Below, in pieces: positions 1 to 8,852 of a stretch of DNA of 64,000 nucleotides. Both the position numbers and the translations under genes were made by a program. Position 1 is the stretch's first letter. The number at the start of each line of letters is the position of its first letter. Under the pieces are notes generated by a model. It was not told the origin of the DNA, did not search any database, and saw nothing but the letters and a program-made list of their open reading frames with translations. The DNA comes from Xestospongia muta (taxonomy: Eukaryota > Porifera > Demospongiae > Haplosclerida > Petrosiidae): contig OY848921.1 in the NCBI GenBank assembly GCA_963693285.1, positions 6,957,229 through 7,021,228 on the forward strand, written 5' to 3'.

Positions 1-360
1 GTAAGTAACAGTGTCCATTAGTAAACTGTAAGATTTTCATAGATTAAAATTTTCTTTACCCATCAAGTGAACTGCTCAATACAATATTCAGTGCTACAAT
101 ATATTATATTACAATATTCAGTGCTATAATATATTATATTACAATATTCAGTGCTATAATATATTATGTTACAATATTCAGTGCTATAATATATTATATT
201 ACAATATTCAGTGCTATAATATATTATATTGCAATATTCAGTGCTATAATATATTATATTATTATTTTCTTTAGGGTTTAGGAAGAGCACATAATGGTCT
301 TTTATGACTGAAATGGACCTCAACCTCCTACAACAGATTAAAGACAAATGGTGTTTTCAG
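1..360 (+). pseudogene. Beta-ureidopropionase (UPB1-like) exon relic, copy 1
   Basis: Positions 1-274 read as an intron (it begins GTAAGT and ends TTTAG). Positions 275-360 match a late exon of beta-ureidopropionase, the nitrilase-superfamily enzyme of pyrimidine breakdown. Recognisable residues are GLGR and [15 protein letters not shown], although a one-base loss near 316 (TTTTATGAC against TTTTAGTGAC in copy 2) breaks the frame, and CGTGAT has become CATAAT. A donor-like GTAAGC follows at 361. No later exon is found, so this is a decayed fragment, apparently carried along with the channel duplications. Confidence 0.65.
81..260. repeat. 30-bp minisatellite, six units
   Basis: Six head-to-tail units beginning ACAATATTCAGTGCTATAAT occupy 81-260 with only single-base differences. 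They lie in the putative intron of the UPB1-like relic. The same unit recurs four times at 2941-3060. Because 30 is a multiple of 3, the minus strand stays open and spells a decapeptide repeat, but the array is intronic and this is very unlikely to be a protein. Confidence 0.9.
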
Positions 361-1058
361 GTAAGCTTGGAAATTGTCTTATAACCATGGCAACCTTCTT
401 TATTAACTATTATAATTATGAATAAGTTGACATTATTCATTAAATGTGTTGCTAAGCAACAGCATGTACACAAACTTTCATAGATTAAATTCCTCTCTCA
501 TACATAGGATGTATTTATCTATACATGTATATTATGTACAATATATATGTACAGAAGGAAACTCTGTCAGATTATCTTTTGTTACTGCAACAGTGGAGAC
601 CCAAGCACCCTTCAGCAAGAGTGGTCTTGACTTAGCAAGTAACTACTAGTTGATAACCCAATAACACTAATCTTTAAAAAGAAATGAAGCATTATAGAAA
701 AATAAATAATAGGAAAGTTTATGCTACATAACGGTAATTATAGTGAATGCAAACAGCTAGTGGAATAAAATAGGTAACCAATACTAACAGTAGATGGACT
801 TGTCAGTAAGGACATGTATGATAGCAAAGCTTCTTGATGTCAGTGAAATGTTTCTATGCATTTTAAATACTTGTGCTCACTAGCTGGTTGCCTTAGGTAT
901 ATTATTAATGGTGGATTTTGCCCTAATGATCAGGTTGTAACTACTCATTACCTCTATATACAGGCTATTAATCTCTATGTACCAAATTAGTCATCAGCGT
1001 TTTATGGCATAATCAAATACATAATATGATACTATATAAAAATATATAAAATATCATA
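361..1058. other. Non-coding spacer, duplicated at 3163-3490
   Basis: No supported gene. The first 300 bases are a diverged copy of 3163-3490, so the block (relic exon plus this flank) exists twice, on either side of the TTAA foldback element. The rest is AT-rich with no repeat or RNA gene that I can recognise. Confidence 0.6.
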
Positions 1059-1062
1059 TTAA

Positions 1063-1562
1063 AAGGGGGGGGCAAACCAAAATTCAAAAATATTTTTTTT
1101 GCATAAATGTTATCTTTGACATATGCAATTCACCCTAAAAATATTTAAATAATTTTTAAAAATTGTTATCACTGTTAAAAGCAAGCTTCTTTTCGAAGCT
1201 CTTTCAAGGCTTCTTCTGAGATTACAATGTTCTTCCTAGTAGGGTGGGGCTCCCTTGTGACGTCACTGGGGGAACGAATGCTAGTATTGCTAGGTGCAAA
1301 GTAATGGCTTAAGACTTTCAAAGTGATATATCTAGTCGGTATTCCAGCATATTAAGCCTCTCCTACTCTTCTTCTTCCTTCGATATGTTCGAAAGCAGGT
1401 GACCCTGCTTCGTGTGTGGAATCTGACCTCGAGGAAGGCTCTGAGAACATAGTTGTTCTATATCAGTATGAACCAGAGGAAAATGGCTCTGAAACAGAAT
1501 CATCAGATGAGTCTCAGAATGATGGGAGGTTACTAAATACTGAATTAGTCTCTTGTGTCAGC
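1063..1562 (+). repeat. Left inverted-repeat arm of the TTAA element
   Basis: This is the inverted counterpart of 2240-2737. It carries the same acidic ORF segment (LEEGSENIVV and YQYEPEE motifs) as the right arm. An extra G near 1400 (GCAGGTGACC against GCAGTGACC) shifts the upstream frame here. Confidence 0.8.
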
Positions 1563-2239
1563 TTCTGCTATCAAGAGCCACAGAAGTCGTTTCAGCCTTC
1601 TCCAACATTAGTTCAATGTTAGTTCAATAATGTTATTATTTATTTGTTATGGAAATAATTAATATCATTACTCTTGACTCTAAACTCATTAACTATATGT
1701 TAGTCTCATTGAGTTAGTGATACTTGAACCCAACATAATGAGCAGATGGAAACTTTGTCCAAATTTTGTCAACACAGCTAGGTAATACAATATGTATTTT
1801 TCTTCCAACCCAATCCCAACACCAACTAGTAAACTATCGATAAGAGATAAATTTGTATTGCCTGTATGTAATAGTTTACTGTAAGTGTGTTCAATAAAAC
1901 CCTGTACTTACTCATATCCTGGTTGGTCCTGAATATCATGCGTACCATAATGTTGCCTATAACTTAAATATCTTGCTTGTAATACCCAAACATTTAGGCA
2001 AACAGGTTCAAATCCATCATGTTCACTGATACAGGATATCTGTGCTTGAATCTGTCCCATTTTCTGGATTGTAATGTCTATCTCACAACACCATATGCAC
2101 TCAGCTACAGTAGGCATGACTATACAATGTCCACAGTTACACAGATAAATATAATAGTATCTATAACATAACACAATATTTTGAAGTTAGCTCAGACAGC
2201 TCATGTAGCCTTCTTATTCATTATTATAGCTGACTAACA

Positions 2240-2737
2240 GACAAAAGAGACTAACCATTCAGTATTTAGTGACCTCCCATCATTCTAAGACTCATCTGAT
2301 GATTCTGACTCAGAGCCATTTTCCTCTGGTTCATACTGATATGGAACAACTATGTTCTCAGAGCCTTCCTCGAGGTCAGATTCCACACATGAAGCAGGGT
2401 CACTGCTTTCGATCATATCGAAGGAAGAAGAAGAGTAGGAGAGGCTTAATATGCTGGAATACCGACTAGATATATTGCATTGAAAGTCTTCAGCAATTAC
2501 TTTGCACCTAGCAATACTAGCATTCGTTCCCCCTGTGACGTCACAAGGGAGCCCCACCCTACTAGGAAGAACATTGTAATCTCAGAAGAAGCCTTGAAAG
2601 AGCTTCGAAAAGAAGCTTGCTTTTAACAGTGATAACAATTTTTAAAAATTATTTAAGTATTTTTAGGGTGAATTGCATATGTCAAAGATAACATTTATGC
2701 AAAAAAAATATTTTTGAATTTTGGCATGTCCCCCCCT
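2240..2737 (-). repeat. Right inverted-repeat arm with acidic ORF
   Basis: Read on the minus strand, this arm keeps an open frame at 2285-2557 that is rich in Ser, Asp and Glu and includes YQYEPEE and SESESSDES. The first ATG lies near 2417. The frame is shared by both arms, so it may be a captured host exon. I do not recognise a domain securely, and a function should not be inferred. Confidence 0.6.
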
Positions 2738-2858
2738 TTAAGATATTATGGTAGCTTAATTATAGAGTGTATAGATATAATAATATTACTCTAAATAGCT
2801 GGTATTTTAATTATTATTATAGAAGATTCACTCTTTTTACTTTGTCTTTTTATTGTCA

Positions 2859-3162
2859 GTAAGTAACAGTGTTCATTAGTAAACTGTAAGATTTTCATAG
2901 AGAATAAAATTTTCTTTACCCATCAAGTGAACAGCTCAATACAATATTCAGTGCTATAATATATTATATTACAATATTCAGTGCTATAATATATTATATT
3001 ACAATATTCAGTGCTGTAATATATTATATTACAATATTCAGTACTATAATATATTTATATTATTATTTTCTTTAGGGTTTAGGAAGAGTACGTGATGGTC
3101 TTTTAGTGACTGAAATGGACCTCAACCTCCTACAACAGATTAAAGACAAATGGTTTTTTCAA
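2859..3162 (+). pseudogene. Beta-ureidopropionase (UPB1-like) exon relic, copy 2
   Basis: An intron-like segment (GTAAGTAACAG at 2859, ending TTTAG at 3075) leads into an open exon at 3076-3162, followed by donor GTAAGC. The exon encodes [18 protein letters not shown] and IKDKWFFQ, which fit the C-terminal part of animal beta-ureidopropionase (DGLLV, then DLNL and QV-D-W). Unlike copy 1 the frame is intact, but no flanking exons are present nearby. The next upstream exons of the family appear at 31570-31888. It is a relic, not a complete gene. Confidence 0.7.
2941..3060. repeat. 30-bp minisatellite, four units
   Basis: Four units of the same ACAATATTCAGTGCTATAAT-type repeat as at 81-260, at the same place in the second copy of the intron. 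The difference in copy number (six against four) shows expansion or contraction after the block was duplicated. Confidence 0.9.
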
Positions 3163-3511
3163 GTAAGCTTGGAAATTGTCTTGTAACCATGGCAACATTC
3201 TTTATTAACTATTATAATTATGAACAAGTTGACATTATTCATTAAGCGTGTTGCTGACCAACAGTATGTCACAAACTTTCATAGATTAAATTCCTCTCTC
3301 ATACATAGGATATATACATGTATATTATGTACAATATATGTACACAAGGAAACTATATATAGATTATCTTTTGTTACTGCAACCAGACCCAAGCACCCTT
3401 CAGCAAGAGTGGTCTTGACTTAGCAAGTAGCTACTAGTTAATAAGCCAATAATACTAATCTCTAACAAAGAAATAAAGCATTATAGAAAACAAAATAATG
3501 GGAAATTTATG

Positions 3512-3689
3512 CTGGACATTGGAGGAAATATGGGATTATTTATTGGAGCTAGTATTATATCATTACTGGAAATTGTTGTGCTCACACTTGATGAATGAAA
3601 GAGATTTTGTTTAACTAAAAAATGCAAAAAACAAATTTAAATGAATTGATACTAAACTTCAAATTCCTGAAATAATTGGTGAATAATGA
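3512..3689 (+). pseudogene. DEG/ENaC C-terminal relic, diverged subfamily
   Basis: The translation gives GGNMGLFIGASIISLLEIVV, the second membrane helix and GxS selectivity filter of a DEG/ENaC channel, then LTLDE and a TGA stop near 3596. The GGNMGLF form differs from the GGALGLF of the intact genes here, so it comes from a second, older subfamily also represented at 18706, 27695 and 41364. Nothing of the extracellular domain remains. Confidence 0.75.
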
Positions 3690-4269
3690 TTACCAAATTG
3701 CTGAGTTAAACAAAAGATAAAACTGCATTAATTAATATCTTTTATGTGAGTGTTTTAACCCTTGTTAATTAAATTGTTTTAATTTTTTTTTAAAACAAAC
3801 ATATGCTACATGATATCATAGCTATTCTATATTCTCCTACAGTGCATGCAGTCTGTATTTGTGCAGTATATTCTGTTGTTTAAAATTAAGCAAACAAAGT
3901 TAGGCTGAATTATAAATTCTTATGATTTGTATGTATGATTCATTAACATACATAAACAAGCTAAGATGTGTATTGATAAACCCTCAATGCAAAAATACAT
4001 GATAATGCTAAAGTATAGAGCAGTTCACTTGTATTACTGTGTAGTACCTTGTATAGAATATACTGCCATTCAGTTTAGTCATCACCAATAATTTAATAAG
4101 TTCTAATTTGTCTCTACTCAATTACAAGAATAGTCACAATACTCTTTCATAATTATTGTGAGAAAACATTAACTTATAACTCAATTACATATAGATCTCT
4201 TAAAACTATTGTGTAATTAATTATATTCTGTGGTTGTCATAATTACAACAAGTACATCTAATTAAATAA

Positions 4270-4407
4270 TCACAAAATTCTTAGATTAATTAACCAAAGG
4301 CAATTCCTGTCACATTGTCCAGATGGAGAAGTATTGAAGATGATTTCAGGGATGAAGAAAAAGACTTGAGGGAGAAAAAATGCAGCAAATAAGTTATATT
4401 TATTCAT
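4270..4407 (-). CDS. Candidate small secreted-peptide ORF (45 aa)
   Basis: The ATG lies inside the 23-bp palindrome at 4397-4419. The peptide starts MNKYNLFAAFFLPQVFFF, which looks like a signal peptide, and continues with NTSPSGQCDRNCL. The same frame is open at 4600-4785, 20324-20473, 29443-29592 and 42639-42788. This copy stops early compared with those. No family is recognised. Repeated preservation of the frame is suggestive only, because the copies are recent duplicates. Confidence 0.3.
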   Translation of the reverse strand: MNKYNLFAAFFLPQVFFFIPEIIFNTSPSGQCDRNCLWLINLRIL

Positions 4408-4419
4408 AAAGAATAAATA
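4397..4419. promoter_or_regulatory. Palindrome TATTTATTC-N5-GAATAAATA, first copy
   Basis: A perfect 9-bp inverted repeat with a 5-bp ATAAA spacer. It is the outer of two copies before the channel gene at 4869. Each arm contains an ATAAATA-like forkhead-type core, so a dimeric binding site is possible, but no factor can be named from sequence. Confidence 0.5.
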
Positions 4420-4599
4420 TTGACTTAAACAGAACCGCCTTTTATTAAGGACTTTGAGAAATAATTTAGTACATATAAGTAAATATATAAATAACTGGAT
4501 GAGAAGTAATTAACGATAGACATTGATGTTGATGTTGCCAAAGGTGATCATAACACAATAGAGTGGATATACATCTGTTACACTTTGTAGGAAGTTCCC

Positions 4600-4785
4600 T
4601 TATGCTTCTTCAAAAACTAATTCTATATTTTTTGCAGTCAAATTCAGGAAGGGTGAGCCACCTTTTATATTAAGAAGGCAATTTCTGTCATATTGTCCGG
4701 ATGGAGAAGTATTGAAGATGATTGCAGAAATGAAGAAAAAGACTTGAGGGAGAAAAAATGCAGCAAATAAGTTATATTTATTCAT
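4600..4785 (-). CDS. Candidate small secreted-peptide ORF (61 aa)
   Basis: The longest version of the repeated minus-strand ORF. It starts in the palindrome at 4775-4797 with MNKYNLFAAFFLPQVFFF (basic start then hydrophobic, signal-peptide like) and ends GSPFLNLTAKNIELVFEEA. The start is 84 bp from the ATG of the channel gene and divergent from it, so one palindromic region could drive both. A closely related frame, without its start, lies at 32588-32756. The family is unknown. Translation is unproven. Confidence 0.35.
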   Translation of the reverse strand: MNKYNLFAAFFLPQVFFFISAIIFNTSPSGQYDRNCLLNIKGGSPFLNLTAKNIELVFEEA

Positions 4786-4797
4786 AAAGAATAAATA
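4775..4797. promoter_or_regulatory. Palindrome TATTTATTC-N5-GAATAAATA, proximal copy
   Basis: Exact match to the palindromes at 20463, 29582 and 42778. It ends 71 bp before the ATG at 4869. It sits between the divergent small ORF and the channel gene, and is the best candidate for a shared control site of this gene family. Confidence 0.55.
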
Positions 4798-4868
4798 TGA
4801 CCGCCCTTTATTAATTATTCATTTCATTAATAGTCCACTCCCGCTTTGTTTACCACAAAGTCTGAGCT

Positions 4869-6395
4869 ATGGCTAACAAAGACGATCCTGAAAACAATAA
4901 TATGGGAACTAGGTGCTGCAAAAGTGGAAGGTGTCGCTACAATAACCACGATTTAAGAAAATGGGTTGATGAGACATCACTGTACGGGATACCTCATATC
5001 TTCAAAGGGAAATCTAAGATAAGACGAATTACTTGGGCACTTATATTAGTTGTTTTAACTGCCGGATGTCTATACACTGTTGGTGATAATTTGAAGCGTT
5101 TTTTGGAAAAGCCTACTGCTACAACAGTTGCTGTAGAATCACATGAGCTAACTGGATTGCCCTTTCCAGCAGTGACCGTTTGTAGACTCAATGCATATGA
5201 GTCTTCAGAAATTGCTCAATTTGCAGAATTTATATTCAACCCAGACTTGGCTTATGATCTCCACATATCAAATAATGTAGCAGTTGGGATGTGTGATAAA
5301 GTTCTGAACAATATCACTGACGATGTCCGAAAAGCTGCTATATGGAAAGTCATTCAAAACTCGTTTAGTGATTTTGTTCACTTTTGTGGGTTTAATGAAG
5401 ACGTTGATAATGACATTACTTTCTGTGAAGAGGAACTACAACCTGTACTAACATCTCTTGGTATCTGTTATACCTTTAATAGTATTACTAATGGGAGATC
5501 AGATCGTTATATTACAGCCACTGGAGCAAAGTATGGATTGAAAATGATTTTTAACATTAGTCAAATAAATCATCCATCTATTGACGGGAACACAGGCATC
5601 AAAATAGTAATTCATGAACGTAATGACATTGCTAGACCTAATCTTTATGGATTTGGAATCCCTCCAGGGAAAAATGCTTACATTGGTATAAGGAAAAGGA
5701 TTGACAAAGATGAAACTGAAAAATTTGGATGTACTGATGATGGTGAGCTGTCCTTTTATCCACACTATAATTATTCTCAATTTGCTTGTCGACAAAATGC
5801 TCTCGTTGAACATATAGCACAACCTAATACTTGTAACTGCATTCTTGATCCCTCATCTAGACCTTCTAGTGGTTCTTATGCTAACACTCCCAATTGTACA
5901 TTTAATGATACTTGTTGTTTACTTAATCAATTTTCTAGTTTTAGTCCACGAGTTGGGTGTCCTGTCCCATGTGAATTTCAATACTATGATAACCATATAA
6001 GTTATTCCAGTTTTCCTACTGGTCCTTATCTTGAATATCTTGCAATGTCTTTGAATATGAGCAAGGACAGTATTCGTGATGAAGTCATGTCAGTTAATGT
6101 CTTCTTTGAGGATTTACAAGTGACAACAACTAAAATTAAATGTTCATATACTGAAGCTGCATTTTTATCTGACCTTGGAGGAGCTCTGGGGTTATTTCTT
6201 GGTGCTAGCTTTATAGACTTTATTGAGATTGGTATGCTCCTATTGGATGAAATTAAGAGGGTTTGTTTACCAAGAAAATGTAAACAGAAGGTGAATGAAG
6301 TTGATGCTGGCATAAAACTTCCAGAAATCATTGATGAATCAGAGAAAAGTGAGCTCAATCTAACAGAAGAACCAGTAAAACAAAGTAACGTGTGA
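4869..6395 (+). CDS. DEG/ENaC-type sodium channel, copy 1 (508 aa)
   Basis: This is an intronless amiloride-sensitive-channel family gene. Such subunits form trimeric, sodium-selective plasma-membrane channels with short cytosolic ends and a large Cys-rich extracellular domain. Visible are a Cys/basic N-terminus (residues 16-22), SLYGIPHIF at 37-45 (the HG-motif position, with Tyr for His), TM1 at about 54-72, FPAVTVC at 99-105, many paired Cys (FACRQ, NTCNC, DTCC, VGCPVPC), and TM2 at about 436-461 with GAS filter 445-447. The length and ATG context match the paralogues. An unusual feature is Asp450 in TM2 (GASFIDFIEI), where other copies have Ala. The C-terminus is QSNV. The ligand or gate is unknown. 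Confidence 0.93.
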   Translation: MANKDDPENNNMGTRCCKSGRCRYNNHDLRKWVDETSLYGIPHIFKGKSKIRRITWALILVVLTAGCLYTVGDNLKRFLEKPTATTVAVESHELTGLPFPAVTVCRLNAYESSEIAQFAEFIFNPDLAYDLHISNNVAVGMCDKVLNNITDDVRKAAIWKVIQNSFSDFVHFCGFNEDVDNDITFCEEELQPVLTSLGICYTFNSITNGRSDRYITATGAKYGLKMIFNISQINHPSIDGNTGIKIVIHERNDIARPNLYGFGIPPGKNAYIGIRKRIDKDETEKFGCTDDGELSFYPHYNYSQFACRQNALVEHIAQPNTCNCILDPSSRPSSGSYANTPNCTFNDTCCLLNQFSSFSPRVGCPVPCEFQYYDNHISYSSFPTGPYLEYLAMSLNMSKDSIRDEVMSVNVFFEDLQVTTTKIKCSYTEAAFLSDLGGALGLFLGASFIDFIEIGMLLLDEIKRVCLPRKCKQKVNEVDAGIKLPEIIDESEKSELNLTEEPVKQSNV

Positions 6396-7325
6396 CTTAA
6401 TGATAGCAAGACTACTTAATTTTTTTATATACAAGTTTTCTAATACTATGTAAATGATGTACAGCTACATTTGACATTAGCATTAGTGTAATATATTCTT
6501 GTTTTAAGAGAAAATGTAACTGTCTTGTCAAATAAATATAGAGTTTGTAAAGTATGTCAATGTAGTGATATGTCATTTTAATATAATGAATTTATTATGT
6601 GAGTATTATTCACGTCTGACTCTGTATATATTACTATATATTAACAGGTCATTGAGGATTTTTATGGAGTTTTGGAAAACGTGTGAATTTTTTTACAGAT
6701 GTGTGTGTATAGACTTGTGACACACTCAAACAAGCTATATGTCAGTACTTTCTAATAACATCAAATGTAATGCTTATGTACTTGATGTATTACCATATAT
6801 TATCTACATTATCTAGTTTATAGCCATATATAGAATAAGATTTAATAATTCGAATCCACGTTATGGATGATTAATTCTACAAGGTGTAAACAATTAGTTT
6901 AGACAACTAATGAACTGAAATGAGGAAACTAATATATGTGTACATTGTAGACATGCTTATTTATTACTACATACTAATGAGTAACATGAATCTGGAATAA
7001 TAAATTGATGTGTTATAATTACACATCATTATTTACAGTACATATGATACTGTACTAGAATTTGCTTGTACATAACTACTGGTTACTTGAAAATGCTTTT
7101 TAAAAGATAACATCCAGCTGTTGCTTGTGGCTTTATTATTGCGTAACTCACAAAAGATTACTTTTTGGCTTCTTAATTGAATTTGCTTTAAGTATTGACC
7201 ATGGGTTACTCTAGTCTGGCTTTGTGAGTACAATAGTCTGAAACTAGACCACAGTAGGAATGATAGTATAAAAATCTCTATATATTAGTCACACAATGAA
7301 ACAGAATCTCATTAAATGTTGAGCT
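6396..7325. other. 3' flank of copy 1 and abrupt 5' junction of copy 2
   Basis: A polyadenylation signal AATAAA lies at 6531-6536. The rest is the standard 3' flank that follows each channel copy (compare 8853-9660 and 39890-40830). At 7318-7319 the flank switches directly to TGAGCTATGGCT of the next copy, so no palindrome or shared leader is present before the gene at 7326. Confidence 0.75.
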
Positions 7326-8852
7326 ATGGCTAACAAAGACGATCCTGAAGACAACAATAAGCGAAATACGTGCTGCAATACTGGAAGGTGTCGCTACAAT
7401 GACCACGATTTAAGAAAATGGGTTGACGAAACATCACTGAAAGGGATACCTCATGTCTTCAAAGGGAAATCTAAGATAAGACGAATTACTTGGGCACTTA
7501 TATTAGTTGGTTTAACTACTGGATGTCTAATCACTATAAGTAAAAACTTGGAGCGTTATTTGGATGAGCCTACTGCATCATCAGTTGCTGTAACGTCAGA
7601 TGAAAAAAATGGATTGCCCTTTCCAGCAGTGACTATTTGTAGACTCAACGCATATGATTCTTCAGAAATTGCTCAATTTGCAGAATTTATATTCAACCCA
7701 GACTTGGCTTATGATATCCACATATCAAATAATGTAGCAGTTGGGATGTGTGATAAAGTTCTGAACAATATGACTGAAGATGTCCGAAAAGCTGCTATAT
7801 GGGAAGTCATTCAAAACTCATTTAGTGATTTTGTTCACTTTTGTGGGTTTAATGAGGACGTTGATAATGACATTACTTTATGTGAAGAGGAACTACAACC
7901 TGTACTGACATCTCTTGGTATCTGTTATACCTTTAATAGTATTACTAATGGGAGATCAGATCGTTATATTACAGCCACCGGAGCAAAGTATGGATTGAAA
8001 ATGATTTTTAACATTAGTCAAATAAATCATCCATCTATTGATGGGAACACAGGCATCAAAATAGTAATTCATGAACGTGATGACATTGCTAGACCTAATC
8101 TTTATGGATTTGGAATTCCTCCCGGGAAAAATGCTTACATTGGTATAAGGAAAAGGATTGAAAAATATGAGACTAAAAAATTTGGATGTATTGATGATGG
8201 TGAGCTGTCCTTTTATCCACACTATAATTATTCTCAATTTGCTTGTCGACAAAATGCTCTCGTTGAACATATAGCACAACCAAATACTTGTAACTGCATT
8301 CTTGATCCCTCATCTAGACCTTCTAGTGGTTCTTATGCTAACACTCCCAATTGTACATTTAATGATACTTGTTGTTTACTTAATCAACTTTCTAGTTTTA
8401 GTCCACGAGTTGAGTGTTCTGTCCCATGTGAATTTCAATACTATGATAACACAATAAGCTATTCCAGTTTTCCTACTGGTCCTTATCTTGAACATCTTGC
8501 AATGTCTTTTAATATGAGTAAGGATAGTATTCGCAATGAAGTCATGTCAGTTAATGTCTTCTATGAGGATTTACAAGTGACAACAACTACTACTAAATGT
8601 TCATACACTTTTCCTGCATTTTTATCTGACCTTGGAGGAGCTCTGGGACTATTTCTTGGTGCTGGCCTTATAGCATTTATAGAGATTGGTATACTCCTAT
8701 TGGATGAATTTAAGAGGGTTTGTTTACCAAGAAAATGTAAACAGAAGGTGAATGAAGTTGATGCTGGCATAGAACTTCCAGAAATCATCGATGAATCAGA
8801 GAAAAGTGAGCTCAATCTAACAGAAGAGCCAGTGAAAGAAAGTGATGTGTGA
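7326..8852 (+). CDS. DEG/ENaC-type sodium channel, copy 2 (508 aa)
   Basis: An intact intronless paralogue of copy 1 with the same length and topology: TM1 at about 54-72, Cys-rich extracellular domain, TM2 near 436-461. Differences worth noting are SLKGIPHVF at the HG-motif position (Lys for His), the post-TM1 region SSVAVTSDEKNG, VECSVPC instead of VGCPVPC, and GAG (445-447) instead of the GAS selectivity filter. The tail is ESDV, a class I PDZ ligand. The 5' module present before other copies is missing, because the recombination joint is only about 7 bp before the ATG. Expression is therefore uncertain even though the ORF is open. Confidence 0.92.
   Translation: MANKDDPEDNNKRNTCCNTGRCRYNDHDLRKWVDETSLKGIPHVFKGKSKIRRITWALILVGLTTGCLITISKNLERYLDEPTASSVAVTSDEKNGLPFPAVTICRLNAYDSSEIAQFAEFIFNPDLAYDIHISNNVAVGMCDKVLNNMTEDVRKAAIWEVIQNSFSDFVHFCGFNEDVDNDITLCEEELQPVLTSLGICYTFNSITNGRSDRYITATGAKYGLKMIFNISQINHPSIDGNTGIKIVIHERDDIARPNLYGFGIPPGKNAYIGIRKRIEKYETKKFGCIDDGELSFYPHYNYSQFACRQNALVEHIAQPNTCNCILDPSSRPSSGSYANTPNCTFNDTCCLLNQLSSFSPRVECSVPCEFQYYDNTISYSSFPTGPYLEHLAMSFNMSKDSIRNEVMSVNVFYEDLQVTTTTTKCSYTFPAFLSDLGGALGLFLGAGLIAFIEIGILLLDEFKRVCLPRKCKQKVNEVDAGIELPEIIDESEKSELNLTEEPVKESDV

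Larger units (their letters stand above)
1063..2737. mobile_element. TTAA-flanked foldback DNA transposon
   Basis: The element begins AAGGGGGGGG and ends CCCCCCT, and is flanked by TTAA at 1059-1062 and 2738-2741. The empty site is still visible at about 31170 (GATATTAAGATATTATGG), which supports a TTAA target duplication as in piggyBac- or Kolobok-type elements. Each arm is about 500 bp of inverted repeat (1063-1562 and 2240-2737) around a 680-bp centre. No transposase is seen, so it is probably non-autonomous. Confidence 0.8.
3690..4868. other. Shared 5' module of the channel genes, partly doubled
   Basis: Long stretches recur before the other copies (20020-20566, 29000-29686, 32107-32765, 42190-42882). 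Here a part of about 380 bp is present twice, so two palindromes and two minus-strand small ORFs precede the first gene. The segment ends in a conserved leader (CCGCTTTGTTTACC then GAGCTATGGCT). It probably holds the promoter and 5' UTR. Confidence 0.6.

Noticed and set aside
63..347. Minus-strand ORF with a decapeptide repeat (NIIYYSTEYC)
   Set aside because: It is the 30-bp intronic minisatellite read in the frame that happens to lack stops. The second copy (2941-3060) has a base change and a length change that break the pattern.
5499..5822. Minus-strand ORFs of about 107 codons inside each channel gene
   Set aside because: They recur at the same place in every paralogue because the sense strand is conserved, and they show no domain or start context of their own.
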